A DNA stretch of 64,000 bases, from NCBI GenBank assembly GCA_963811635.1, contig CAWESB010000011.1, positions 62,001-126,000 of the forward strand. Reading direction: 5' to 3'. Below are positions 32,169 to 40,307 of the stretch, one piece after another. The DNA comes from JAIBJN01 sp963811635. Its GTDB lineage: Bacteria; Actinomycetota; Thermoleophilia; Gaiellales; Gaiellaceae. A model generated the notes under the pieces. That model was given only the letters and a program-made list of their open reading frames with translations. It searched no databases and had not been told where the DNA came from. Positions within the stretch are counted from its first letter, which is position 1; each line of letters starts with the position of its first letter. The position numbers and the translations under genes are program-made.

Positions 32169-34252
32169 GCGCTGACGGGCGATTCGATTCGACGACCACC
32201 ACCACCTGCGGCTACTGCGGTGTCGGGTGCCGGCTCGAGGCACACGCCCGCGGCGGCCGGATCGTCTCCATCAGCCCCGCCGAGGACGGCCCTGCGAACC
32301 GGGGGCACACGTGCCTCAAGGGCCGGTTCGCGCACCAGTACACCCGCTCGCGCGACCGGCTGACGGCCCCGCTGATCCGCGAGAGCGGCGCCTTCCGCAT
32401 CGGCTCCTGGGACGAGGCGCTCGACCGTGTCGCGGGCGAGTTCCTCCGCATCAAGGCCGAGCACGGCGCCGATGCGATCGCCGGGCTCGCCTCCTCGCGC
32501 GCGACGAACGAGGACTGCTACGCGATGCAGCGAGTCTTCCGCGCCGCGATCGGCACGCAGAACATCGACAACTGCTCGCGCGTCTGCCATTCGCCGACGT
32601 CGTTCGCGCTCCGGAAGTCCCTCGGGCTCTCAGGCTGCACGGGGTCGTTCGACGACATCGAGGCGGCCCAGGTGCTCTTGATCGTCGGCGCCAACCCCAC
32701 GGCCGCCCACCCGGTAGCCGGCGCCCGTATGAAGCAGGCGGCGCTGAAGGGGACGAAGCTCGTTACCGCCGATCCCCGCCGCATCGAGCTCGCCGACTAC
32801 GGCGTCCTCCATTGCGGGATGCGGCCGGGCACGAACGCAGCCTTCCTGAACGGCCTCGCGCACGTCCTCATCCGGGACGGGCTCGTCGACGAGGAGTTCG
32901 TGGCGAACCGCACCGAGGGCTTCGAGGCGGTCGTCGACCTGGTCGCCGACTACACGCCCGAGGAGGTCGAGCGGATCACGACCATCCCGGCGGCCGACCT
33001 CGAGCGGGCTGCGCACCTCTACGGCGAGGCGGAGCGCGCGTCCATCGCCTGGGGCCTCGGCGTGACCGAGCAGATGTACGGCTCCGAGTGCGTGCAGATG
33101 ATCTGCAACCTCGCGCTCATGACCGGCAAGATCGGCCGGCCCGGCTGCGCGCTGATGCCGCTGCGCGGCCAGAACAACGTCCAGGGCTCGTCCGACATGG
33201 GCGCGCTCCCGGACACGTTCACCGCCTACCGGTCGGTCGGCGACGAGGAGACCGCGCGCCTGTTCGAGGAGCGCTGGGGCGTGGAGATGAAGCGCGAGCG
33301 CGGGCTGAAGATGCCGGAGATGCTCGACGCCGCCATCGAGGGCAGCATCAAGGCGATGTGGATCTGCGGCTACGACATCGCGCAGTCCGATCCGGACGTC
33401 GATCACGTGGTCGCCGCGCTCTCGAACCTCGACTTCCTCGTCGTCCAGGAGATCTTCGAGAACGAGACCTCCAAGTTCGCCCACGTGATCCTCCCGGCCG
33501 CCTCCTTCCTGGAGAAGTCGGGGACGTTCACGAACGCCGAGCGGCGAATCCAGGTCGTCGAGGCGGCCGCAACCCCTCCGGGCGCCGCCAAGACCGACCT
33601 CGAGATCTACAAGCTCATCTCCGCAAGCCTCGGCCACGAGCTGCCGTACGAGGGGCCCGAGGACGTCATGGCCGAGATCGCCGAGCTGACCCCGCACTTC
33701 GCCGGCGTCACGTACGAGCGCCTGGGCAGGCGCGGGCTCCAGTGGCCGGTCGCGGCGGACGGCACCGACTCGCCGATCCTCTACGCGGACGCGTTCGAGC
33801 TTCCGAACGGGACGGCGCACTTCGCCGCGCTCCCGTACAAGCCTCCGGGCGACGAGGCGAGCGAGGAGTTCCCGCTCATCCTCGTCACGGGCCGGCGGCT
33901 CGAGCACTACAACGTCGGAACGATGACCCGGCGCACCGGCAACCTCGAGCTGTTCTCGAAGGACTGGCTCGAGATCCATCCCGAGGACGCCGAGCTGCTC
34001 GGGATCGGAAGTGGCGACGTGGTCGAGGTGCGGAGCAAGCACGGCCGCATCGAGATCGAGGCGCGCGTGACCGAGCGGATCGAGCCGGGCCACGTCTTCA
34101 CCGCGTTCCACTTCCCCGAGGTGCGGACGAACCTGCTCGTCGGCCCCTCCGCGGACGTGAACACGAGCTGCCCCGAGTACAAGGTCGTCGCCGTCGCGGT
34201 CGACAAGACCGGCGTCCCGGCCGAAGTGCCGGACGAAGTCGCGGTCGCCTAG
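32165..34252 (+). CDS. fdhA: Formate dehydrogenase catalytic (molybdopterin) subunit
   Basis: A 695-residue bis-MGD oxidoreductase. It starts with the proximal [4Fe-4S] motif TTCGYCGVGC and the fourth Cys in HTCLKGRF. The active-site loop NCSRVCHSPTS carries Cys at the Mo-ligand position where E. coli FdhF has selenocysteine, and the next His is kept. GANPTAAHPVAGARMKQA and EIFENETSKFAHVILPAASFLEKSGTFTNAERR match formate dehydrogenases. It lacks the N-terminal Fe-S arm, which is supplied by the upstream gene. It oxidises formate to CO2, the last step of the C1 route encoded downstream. Confidence 0.93.
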   Translation: MSADGRFDSTTTTTCGYCGVGCRLEAHARGGRIVSISPAEDGPANRGHTCLKGRFAHQYTRSRDRLTAPLIRESGAFRIGSWDEALDRVAGEFLRIKAEHGADAIAGLASSRATNEDCYAMQRVFRAAIGTQNIDNCSRVCHSPTSFALRKSLGLSGCTGSFDDIEAAQVLLIVGANPTAAHPVAGARMKQAALKGTKLVTADPRRIELADYGVLHCGMRPGTNAAFLNGLAHVLIRDGLVDEEFVANRTEGFEAVVDLVADYTPEEVERITTIPAADLERAAHLYGEAERASIAWGLGVTEQMYGSECVQMICNLALMTGKIGRPGCALMPLRGQNNVQGSSDMGALPDTFTAYRSVGDEETARLFEERWGVEMKRERGLKMPEMLDAAIEGSIKAMWICGYDIAQSDPDVDHVVAALSNLDFLVVQEIFENETSKFAHVILPAASFLEKSGTFTNAERRIQVVEAAATPPGAAKTDLEIYKLISASLGHELPYEGPEDVMAEIAELTPHFAGVTYERLGRRGLQWPVAADGTDSPILYADAFELPNGTAHFAALPYKPPGDEASEEFPLILVTGRRLEHYNVGTMTRRTGNLELFSKDWLEIHPEDAELLGIGSGDVVEVRSKHGRIEIEARVTERIEPGHVFTAFHFPEVRTNLLVGPSADVNTSCPEYKVVAVAVDKTGVPAEVPDEVAVA

Positions 34253-34391
34253 GGCGACTCGGTCACGTCGAGCTGCGTGGCGACGTTAGGCGGGCCCCTC
34301 GCCAAGCTCTGGATGACCCGGGAGGCGTTTGGTCTTACGATGCGCCAATCGGCGCGCCTGGCATCCACCCGGTGAGAATCGGATCCTCTAA

Positions 34392-34418
34392 CCGGTTTTG
34401 TGGGAAGCCGCAAACCGG
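34392..34418 (+). terminator. Hairpin after the formate dehydrogenase operon
   Basis: CCGGTTT / AAACCGG with an inner continuation (GTGG/GCCGC around a GAAG loop), about 140 bases past the fdhA stop. No U-tract follows, so its role as terminator is tentative. Confidence 0.35.
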
Positions 34419-34441
34419 ACGGAATCAAGGAAACGCGCAAG

Positions 34442-34472
34442 ATGCCCTGCTAATGAGCACTTTCCAGGGCAT
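34442..34472 (+). repeat. 8-bp perfect inverted repeat
   Basis: ATGCCCTG and CAGGGCAT separated by 15 bases, in the lower-GC stretch after the formate dehydrogenase operon. Could be a hairpin or a protein-binding site. Confidence 0.35.
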
Positions 34473-34796
34473 ACCGTGAGTGACCGCTAGAACCCACGTT
34501 TGACCCCGTTTCGGGGGCTATGAGGGGCGCAAGAGGGGCGCGCTAGTCAGGCGGAGGTGCCTCGACCTCAACCTCGGCGCTAAGCGGCTCCCAGGCGGAG
34601 GCTCCTTACTGATCCGAAGACTGAGAGGTTGATCCGTCGGCCTCGGCTCTAACGGTCACGGATCGAAGAAACCTGCCGTCAGGCCCGTGGATGAGATCTC
34701 CTTCGGTCGTCCCAGGGAGCCGTGGTTCTTTTTCTCTCTCTAGGCCGCGCACCGGCGCAGTAGACTCCTCCGACCCCAACCGCACAAAGGAGAAAT

Positions 34797-35003
34797 ATGG
34801 CGCGCAAGACAGTGCTTGTTTCCGACCAATCCGGCGAGATGGTTCCCGACGGCAAAGGCGCAACCCTTCGCATCACCTACTCGGACGCTCGGCGAGGCTC
34901 GTATGCCGCCGACCTCACCGACTCGGAAGCACAGGCAATCGTCAGCAAGACGGGCGCGAAGCCAGCCGCGCGGCGCGGGCGCAAGCCGAAGTCGGCCGCA
35001 TAG
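34797..35003 (+). CDS. Small basic protein with AT-hook-like tail, possible nucleoid-associated protein
   Basis: A 68-residue protein, MARKTVLVSDQSGEMVPDG onward, with a compact N-terminal beta region (GKGATLRITYSDARRGSYAADL) and a basic C-terminus RRGRKPKSAA that resembles an AT-hook core. The overall plan recalls Lsr2-like small DNA-binding proteins of actinobacteria, but I do not see a full Lsr2 domain. Strong ribosome site AAAGGAGAAAT before the ATG. It lies in the low-GC island with two micro-genes downstream on the same strand. Confidence 0.6.
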   Translation: MARKTVLVSDQSGEMVPDGKGATLRITYSDARRGSYAADLTDSEAQAIVSKTGAKPAARRGRKPKSAA

Positions 35004-35031
35004 ACAGGGTTGGCCCGAACGGAGGGCGTAG

Positions 35032-35124
35032 ATGACAGACTGGAAGCGGAGAAGGACGATCTTGATGTGGGCTGCTGTAGCGATCCTCGTCGTGGTCATC
35101 CTGCCGTTGATCCTGTTCTTCTGA
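35032..35124 (+). CDS. 30-residue single-pass membrane micro-protein
   Basis: ATG preceded by GGAGGGCGTAG. The peptide opens with a charged stretch, MTDWKRRRTIL, followed by an uninterrupted hydrophobic helix (MWAAVAILVVVILPLILFF) to the stop. Positive-inside charges predict the N-terminus in the cytoplasm. Too short for automatic gene finders, but the ribosome site and helix make it credible. Possibly a small-toxin or regulator-type membrane peptide; no function known. Confidence 0.5.
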   Translation: MTDWKRRRTILMWAAVAILVVVILPLILFF

Positions 35125-35150
35125 ACTGCTGGAGAGCGGGCGGGTAACAC

Positions 35151-35270
35151 ATGACAGCGTTCAAGATCGGGCTGGGCATCGTCGTCGGCTGGTTCGCGCT
35201 CATGTTGCTCATCGCGCTGTTCGGTATGTCCTTTGCCTGGTGGCATTCGGGATCGGCACCGGTGGAGTGA
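35151..35270 (+). CDS. 39-residue single-pass membrane micro-protein
   Basis: ATG 26 bases after the previous micro-gene. The peptide has MTAFKIG, a hydrophobic helix (LGIVVGWFALMLLIALFGMSF) and a short tail AWWHSGSAPVE. The ribosome site is weak (GCGGGTAACAC). It resembles its neighbour in plan, not in sequence. Expressed together with the AT-hook-type gene if at all. Confidence 0.4.
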   Translation: MTAFKIGLGIVVGWFALMLLIALFGMSFAWWHSGSAPVE

Positions 35271-35467
35271 CGGGCGACCAAGGCCCGTCCAGCGGCCCCT
35301 AGAGAACGGCGCGTAGCCTCTCCGAGGCATCCGGAGGACATCGCTACAACGCCTCGGGCGCTCGACCCAACCCCGAGCTAGGGCCGGACGGGAGCGGCCA
35401 TGCTACGCGATGAACGAGGGGACAACGAGGGGCGCGGGCAACCTCAAATCGCGTAAAGTCGCTGCTC

Positions 35468-37147
35468 GTGCCGATAAAGACGCAAGAGAGCAATCGCTTC
35501 CTCTACGCGATCATCTCGACCGTCGGCTCGTCGCTGGACCTCGAGGAGGTTCTCGGCGCGGTCGTCAGACTCCTCACCGACGCCTGCTCCGTCCACGCCT
35601 GCTTCGTTTACCTCGTCGAAGACGACCGGCTCGTGCTCGAGGCGGCCTCGGACCCGTACGCGCACCTCGTCGGCACGATCGCGCTCGAACGGGGCGAGGG
35701 CCTCGCCTGGTGGGCGGCCGAGCACAAGGAGCCCGCCTGGATCCGGGATGAGCTGCTCGACGACCCGCGCGTGAAGTACGTGCCCGAGCTCGAGGAGGAG
35801 CGCTTCCAGTCGCTCGTCTCGGTCCCGATCGTCGGCAAGGACGGGAACGTGATCGGCGTCATCTCCAGCCACACCGAGGCGCCGCGGGAGTTCACCGAGC
35901 CCGAGGTCGAGGTGCTGGTCTCGAGCGCGGCGCTCGTCGCCGGCGCGATCGAGAACGCGCGCCTGTACGAGGAGATGCGGCGCCGGGTTGACCAGCTCGA
36001 GCACCTCACCGAGCTCGGGGAGATCCTGGCCCGTGCCGAGACCCTCGACATGGTGCTGCCGGCCGTCGCCTCGCGTGCGCGGAAGCTCGTTCGCGCGGAG
36101 GCCTGCCATCTCTACCTCCTCGACCCGGGCTCCGAGATCCTGCACCTGCGCTCCTCGGCTCCCGAGGGCGCCGAAGCGCGACCGGAGATCGGCCTTTCGG
36201 AGCTCGGGCCCGAGCTGGCGCGGAGCGGCCGCTCCGCCTCGGTCGCGGTGCCGCTCGTGGCCAACGACGAGCTGCTCGGGCTCCTCGCCGCGACGGGCAC
36301 CTCCGAGGTCGACCTCGCTCGCGCAGTCGCCAACCAGACTGCAGTCGCCCTCAAGAAGATCGAGCTGATCGAGCGGCTGACGGAGAAGAACCTGATCAAG
36401 GACTTCTTCGAGCAGCTCGCGCGCGGGGAGTCGCTTCCCGGGCTCGAGGGCCGCGCCGCCCGCCTGGGCTGCGACCTCGACCAGCGCTACCTCGTCGCGG
36501 CCGCGACCCCGCCCTCGGACGACCTCGAGCGCGGCCTGGCCGCGGCGGCCCCCGGCTCGCTCTTCGACCGGCGCGACGACTCGACCCGCGCCCTCCTGCG
36601 CGTGCCGGCCGAAGGCGAGGAAAAGCTCCTGGCGGCGGTCCGGGTGCTGCAGGCGGAGCTCGATGCCCCGGCGTCGATCGGCCTCTCCAACGTCTGTCGC
36701 GGGGCGGCGAGCTTCGCGGCCGGGTTCGAGGAGGCCCGCCACGCGCTCCTCGGCTCCACCGTCCTCCAGGGGACGCCGGGCGTGATGGCCTACGAGGAGC
36801 TCGGGCCCTACAAATACCTGCTGCGCATGCCCTTCGACGGCGGTGTCCGCGACGCCCACCGGGACGCCGTCGCCCGCATCGCCGAGTACGACCGCCAGCG
36901 CTCGACCGCGCTCCTGCGCACGCTCGAGGAGTTCCTGCGACGCCGGGGGTCGATCAGTGCGACGGCGGAGGCGCTCTACGTCCACCCGAACACGCTGCGC
37001 CAGCGCCTGCGGCGGATCGGGGAGATCTCCGGGCTCGACCTGCGCAAGGACGACTGGCTCATGGTCGAGATCGCCGTGAAGATGGTGCGGCTCCAAGACG
37101 CGCTCGGCACGGCGCAGGTGCACACACGGCGCCCCGACCGCTTGTAG
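35468..37147 (+). CDS. GAF-domain PucR/CdaR-type transcriptional regulator of the methylamine locus
   Basis: A 559-residue regulator from a GTG start. GAF domain 1 is at ~15-165 (STVGSSLDLEEVLGAVVRLL, VSVPIVGKDGNVIGVISSHT), GAF domain 2 at ~195-300 (ILARAETLDMVLPAVASRARKL). A PucR-like middle region follows, then the C-terminal helix-turn-helix (SISATAEALYVHPNTLRQRLRRIGEISGLDL). Its position directly before gmaS suggests it controls methylamine use, with GAF domains sensing a small amine or glutamate derivative. A 6-bp inverted repeat in the downstream gap is a candidate site. Confidence 0.82.
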   Translation: MPIKTQESNRFLYAIISTVGSSLDLEEVLGAVVRLLTDACSVHACFVYLVEDDRLVLEAASDPYAHLVGTIALERGEGLAWWAAEHKEPAWIRDELLDDPRVKYVPELEEERFQSLVSVPIVGKDGNVIGVISSHTEAPREFTEPEVEVLVSSAALVAGAIENARLYEEMRRRVDQLEHLTELGEILARAETLDMVLPAVASRARKLVRAEACHLYLLDPGSEILHLRSSAPEGAEARPEIGLSELGPELARSGRSASVAVPLVANDELLGLLAATGTSEVDLARAVANQTAVALKKIELIERLTEKNLIKDFFEQLARGESLPGLEGRAARLGCDLDQRYLVAAATPPSDDLERGLAAAAPGSLFDRRDDSTRALLRVPAEGEEKLLAAVRVLQAELDAPASIGLSNVCRGAASFAAGFEEARHALLGSTVLQGTPGVMAYEELGPYKYLLRMPFDGGVRDAHRDAVARIAEYDRQRSTALLRTLEEFLRRRGSISATAEALYVHPNTLRQRLRRIGEISGLDLRKDDWLMVEIAVKMVRLQDALGTAQVHTRRPDRL

Positions 37148-37169
37148 GAACTCGCCATCGGCGGAGGCG

Positions 37170-37189
37170 CTGACGGCGGTTATCGTCAG
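37170..37189 (+). promoter_or_regulatory. Inverted repeat upstream of gmaS, possible regulator operator
   Basis: CTGACG-N8-CGTCAG, with GGTTAT inside the spacer, about 24 bases before the gmaS ATG and just ahead of the AAAGGAGGA ribosome site. Position would suit control by the PucR-type regulator encoded upstream or by a repressor. Confidence 0.3.
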
Positions 37190-37212
37190 GGCGTCCCCAA
37201 AGGAGGAGTTGG

Positions 37213-38601
37213 ATGGCCCGGGATAGCTCCGCCGCGCCGACCGTCGAGGACATCCGCAAGGAGTCCACGGAGCGCGGCATCGATTTTTACTTCGCGCAGT
37301 TCGTGGACATGTACGCACGGCCCAGTGCGAAGCTCGTTCCGGCAGCGAACCTGGACGACCTCGTCACAGACGGCGCCGGCTTCGCCGGGTTCGCGGCCGG
37401 AGAGATCGGCCAGGTGCCGAGCGACCCGGACATCGCCGCCATCCCCGACCTGGCGAGCTTCACGCCGGTGCCGTGGGAGCCGACCGTCGCCCGCTTCGCG
37501 TGCGACATCACCGTCGACGGCGAGGAGTGGCCCTACGACCCCCGCACGATCCTCCGCCGCCAGCTCGCGAAGGCCCGCGAGCAAGGCTACGAGTTCAAGA
37601 TGGGCCTCGAGCTCGAGTACTTCCTCGTCGAGCTCCTGGACGACGGCTCCATCCGCCTGGCGGACGCGCTCGACACCCTCGAGAAGCCCTGCTACGACCT
37701 CAACGGGCTCTCCCGCCACTACGAGTTCCTGACGACGGTCTCGCGCTACGTCAACGAACTGGGCTGGGGCAACTACGCGAACGACCACGAGGACGCGAAC
37801 GGCCAGTTCGAGCAGAACTTCACCTACGCGGACGCGCTCACGAGCTGCGATCGCGCCGTCTTCTTCCGCTACATGGTCCACCAGCTCGCGGAGCGGAAGG
37901 GCCGGGACGAGGGGCGCAACCTCCTGGCGACGTTCATGCCCAAGCCGTTCTCGAACCTGACCGGCAACGGCTGCCACTTCCACATGTCGCTCTGGGACGG
38001 GGAGACGAACCTCTTCCTCGACGAGAACGACCCGCGCGGGCTCGGCCTCTCGGAGACCGCCTACGGTTTCATCGGCGGGCTCAAGAAGCACGCGCGCGCA
38101 TACAGCGCGATCACCGCGCCGACCGTGAACTCGTACAAGCGCCTGAAGGTCGGCACGACCGCGAGCGGCGCAACGTGGTCGCCGGTCTGGATCAGCTACG
38201 GCTACAACAACCGCACCCAGATGCTCCGCATCCCCGGGCCGGGCCGGATCGAGGACCGCACCATCGACGGCTCCTGCAACCCGTACCTCGCGGCCGCGGC
38301 CGTCCTTGCTGCCGGGCTAGACGGCATCGCAGGCAACCTCGAGCCGGGGGAGCCGAACTCGGAGAACCTCTACTCGATCCCGTACGACGAGCTCAAGGCC
38401 CGCGGGCTCGAGACCCTGCCCTCCAACCTGCACGAGGCGACCGTCGAGCTCGAGGCCGACGACGTCCTGCGCGCCGCCCTCGGCCGCGGCCGCGAGGAGG
38501 ACTACGTCGACTACTTCATCCGGGTGAAGCGCGACGAGTGGAACCGCTACCACGAGCAGGTGACGCACTGGGAGGTGGCCGAGTACCTGACCCGGTTCTG
38601 A
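37213..38601 (+). CDS. gmaS: Gamma-glutamylmethylamide synthetase / type III glutamine synthetase
   Basis: A 462-residue glutamine-synthetase-fold enzyme of the GlnT/GmaS class. It has the metal-binding EYEFKMGLELEYFLVE, NGQFEQNFTYADA, NGCHFHMSLWD, and NNRTQMLRIPGPGRIEDRT motifs. GlnT-type proteins make glutamine from ammonia, and GmaS makes gamma-glutamylmethylamide from methylamine and glutamate with ATP. I choose GmaS because mgsABC and an NMG dehydrogenase follow directly. The substrate cannot be proved from sequence alone. Strong AAAGGAGGA ribosome site. Confidence 0.85.
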   Translation: MARDSSAAPTVEDIRKESTERGIDFYFAQFVDMYARPSAKLVPAANLDDLVTDGAGFAGFAAGEIGQVPSDPDIAAIPDLASFTPVPWEPTVARFACDITVDGEEWPYDPRTILRRQLAKAREQGYEFKMGLELEYFLVELLDDGSIRLADALDTLEKPCYDLNGLSRHYEFLTTVSRYVNELGWGNYANDHEDANGQFEQNFTYADALTSCDRAVFFRYMVHQLAERKGRDEGRNLLATFMPKPFSNLTGNGCHFHMSLWDGETNLFLDENDPRGLGLSETAYGFIGGLKKHARAYSAITAPTVNSYKRLKVGTTASGATWSPVWISYGYNNRTQMLRIPGPGRIEDRTIDGSCNPYLAAAAVLAAGLDGIAGNLEPGEPNSENLYSIPYDELKARGLETLPSNLHEATVELEADDVLRAALGRGREEDYVDYFIRVKRDEWNRYHEQVTHWEVAEYLTRF

Positions 38602-38691
38602 GCCATATGGAGGAAAGCTCCACCTCCAACCCGTCAAGACCGTGGGGATTGTGAGTTTTTATGCGCATTTCCACATGTAGATTTCGGACAT

Positions 38692-39597
38692 ATGTGCGGA
38701 ATCGTCGGACTGTTCTCGAAGACCGCTGAGATCGAGGCGTCGCTGGGCTCGCACCTGGCGGCGATGCTCGCGCAGATGAACGACCGCGGCCCGGACAGCG
38801 CCGGCGTCGCCGTCTACCGCGACCCCGCGCCGAGCGGGGCCAGCAAGCTCACGCTTTTCTCCGCCGACCCGCTGCAGGACTGGGACGCCGTCGCCGCAGG
38901 GCTCGGGAAGGCCTTCGGCGGCTCGCCCGACCCGGACGTGCGCGCCAGCCACGCGGTGCTGGTGGTGGACGCAGAAGCGCCCGAGGCCGAGGCGTGGATC
39001 CGAAGCACGCATCCCGAGCTGCGCGTGATGAGCGCGGGCAGGACGATCGAGATCTACAAGGAGGTCGGCCGGCCCGAGGAGTTCGTCCGGCAGTTCGCGC
39101 TGGAGGACTTCACCGGCTCGCATGCGCTCGGCCACACCCGCATGGCGACCGAGAGCCGCGTCACGACCGAAGGCTCGCACCCCTTCTCGACCGGGCACGA
39201 CCTCTGCCTCGTGCACAACGGCTCCCTCTCGAACCACAACCGGCTCCGCGAGAGCCTGCGCCGCGAGGGCATCGACTTCCAGACCGAGAACGACACCGAG
39301 GTGGCCGCCGGCTACCTCGCCTGGCGCCTACGCGAGGGCGCCTCGCTCGAGGAGGCGCTCGAAGGCTGTCTCGTCGACCTGGACGGCTTCTACACCTTCC
39401 TCGTCGGCACCGAGGACGGGTTCGCGGTGCTGCGCGACCCGATCGCGTGCAAGCCGGCGGTCATCGCCGAGACCGACGAGTGGGTGGCGATGGCCTCGGA
39501 ATGGCGGGCAATCGCGAAGCTCCCCGGCGCCGCCGCCGCGCGCTCGTGGGAGCCGGTGCCCGGCGTCGTCTACGCGTGGGAGCGCGCAAAGGTCTGA
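38692..39597 (+). CDS. mgsA: N-methylglutamate synthase subunit A (class II glutamine amidotransferase)
   Basis: A 301-residue Ntn amidotransferase domain. The N-terminal MCGIVGLFSKT exposes the Cys nucleophile after Met removal. MNDRGPDSAGVAVY, GHTRMATESRVTTEGSHPF and LVHNGSLSNHNRLR are the glutamine-pocket motifs. It equals MgsA/GlxB, the amidotransferase part of glutamate synthase as a free subunit, and would cleave gamma-glutamylmethylamide, channelling methylamine to MgsC. The preceding 90-base gap is AT-richer, and no clear ribosome site is seen. Stop overlaps mgsB start (TGATG). Confidence 0.88.
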   Translation: MCGIVGLFSKTAEIEASLGSHLAAMLAQMNDRGPDSAGVAVYRDPAPSGASKLTLFSADPLQDWDAVAAGLGKAFGGSPDPDVRASHAVLVVDAEAPEAEAWIRSTHPELRVMSAGRTIEIYKEVGRPEEFVRQFALEDFTGSHALGHTRMATESRVTTEGSHPFSTGHDLCLVHNGSLSNHNRLRESLRREGIDFQTENDTEVAAGYLAWRLREGASLEEALEGCLVDLDGFYTFLVGTEDGFAVLRDPIACKPAVIAETDEWVAMASEWRAIAKLPGAAAARSWEPVPGVVYAWERAKV

Positions 39598-40307
39598 TGG
39601 AAGCGGCCGAGGTCGAGGCCGTCGAGGTCGTCGACCTCGCCGAGACGCCGCTTCGCGAGCTGAACCAACGGCTGCACGACCTGGCCTCGGCACCGGGACC
39701 GGCGCACTGGCGCGTGGTCAACCCGAACGGCGCCCATGCGGTCGCCTGTGGCCTCGACGCCGATGTCGAGGTCGAGGTGGAGGGGCACGTCGGTTACTAC
39801 TGCGCGGGGATGAACAAGCGCGCGACCGTGCGGGTGCACGGCAACGCGAGCACCGGCCTCGCCGAGAACATGATGTCCGGCCGGGTCGTGATCGAGGGGA
39901 ACGCGAGCCAGTCGGCCGGCGCCACCGGCCACGGTGGCCTGCTGGTCGTCCACGGGGACGCCGCGGCGCGCTGCGGGATCTCCATGAAGGGGATCGACAT
40001 CGTCGTCCGCGGCTCGGTCGGCCACCTGAGCGGGTTCATGGCGCAGACCGGCAGGCTCGTCGTCTGCGGCGACGCCGGCGAGGCTCTGGGCGACTCGATC
40101 TACGAGACCCGCCTCTACGTGCGCGGCTCGGTCGCGGGCCTCGGCGCCGACTGCGTCGAGAAGGAGCTGCGCGACAAGCACCGCGCCGAGCTGGCCGAGC
40201 TGCTCGCCGCCGCGGGCCTCGACGACGCCGACCCAGCCGACTTCCGCCGCTACGGGTCGGCGCGGCAGCTCTACACCTTCAAGGTCGACAACGCAGGTGC
40301 GTACTGA
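39597..40307 (+). CDS. mgsB: N-methylglutamate synthase subunit B (GltB C-terminal beta-helix-like)
   Basis: A 236-residue protein of the GXGXG-motif beta-helix family seen at the C-terminus of glutamate synthase large subunits: VEVEGHVGYYCAGMNKRATV, GNASTGLAENMMSGRVVIEGNASQSAGATGHGG, RCGISMKGIDIVVRGSVG. It acts as structural scaffold between the other Mgs subunits. It overlaps both neighbours by one base each (TGATG), implying fixed stoichiometry. Confidence 0.87.
   Translation: MEAAEVEAVEVVDLAETPLRELNQRLHDLASAPGPAHWRVVNPNGAHAVACGLDADVEVEVEGHVGYYCAGMNKRATVRVHGNASTGLAENMMSGRVVIEGNASQSAGATGHGGLLVVHGDAAARCGISMKGIDIVVRGSVGHLSGFMAQTGRLVVCGDAGEALGDSIYETRLYVRGSVAGLGADCVEKELRDKHRAELAELLAAAGLDDADPADFRRYGSARQLYTFKVDNAGAY

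Larger units (their letters stand above)
34253..34796. other. Gene-free lower-GC stretch with several hairpins; possible structured RNA or operon leader/trailer
   Basis: No convincing coding frame in 544 bases. The part 34340-34520 is clearly less GC-rich than its flanks. It holds hairpins GCGCC-AATC-GGCGC (34342-34355), CCGGT/ACCGG (34369-34395), CCGGTTT/AAACCGG (34392-34418), ATGCCCTG/CAGGGCAT (34442-34472) and CCCCG-TTT-CGGGG (34504-34516). The second and third are mutually exclusive. I found no tRNA, tmRNA, RNase P or SRP signature. It may be a terminator region for the formate dehydrogenase operon, a structured RNA, or a remnant of inserted DNA. Confidence 0.4.

Noticed and set aside
34253..34440. 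Leftward frame of 63 codons (MRVSLIPSGLRLPTKPVRGS...) in the gap after the formate dehydrogenase.
   Set aside because: No ribosome site, no recognised family, and it runs through the hairpin region. Probably chance.
34253..34796. A tRNA, including a selenocysteine tRNA, near the formate dehydrogenase operon.
   Set aside because: No T-loop GTTCRA pattern with matching stems on either strand, and the enzyme has Cys, not Sec, at its active site.
34519..35437. GAGGGGCGCG occurring on both sides of the low-GC island, as possible attachment-site direct repeats.
   Set aside because: Only ten bases, G-rich in a G-rich genome, and no integrase or tRNA gene at either end.
38608..38628. TGGAGG...CCTCCA hairpin after gmaS as a terminator or glutamine riboswitch.
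   Set aside because: Six-base stem with no U-run, and none of the conserved glnA-type aptamer sequence was found.
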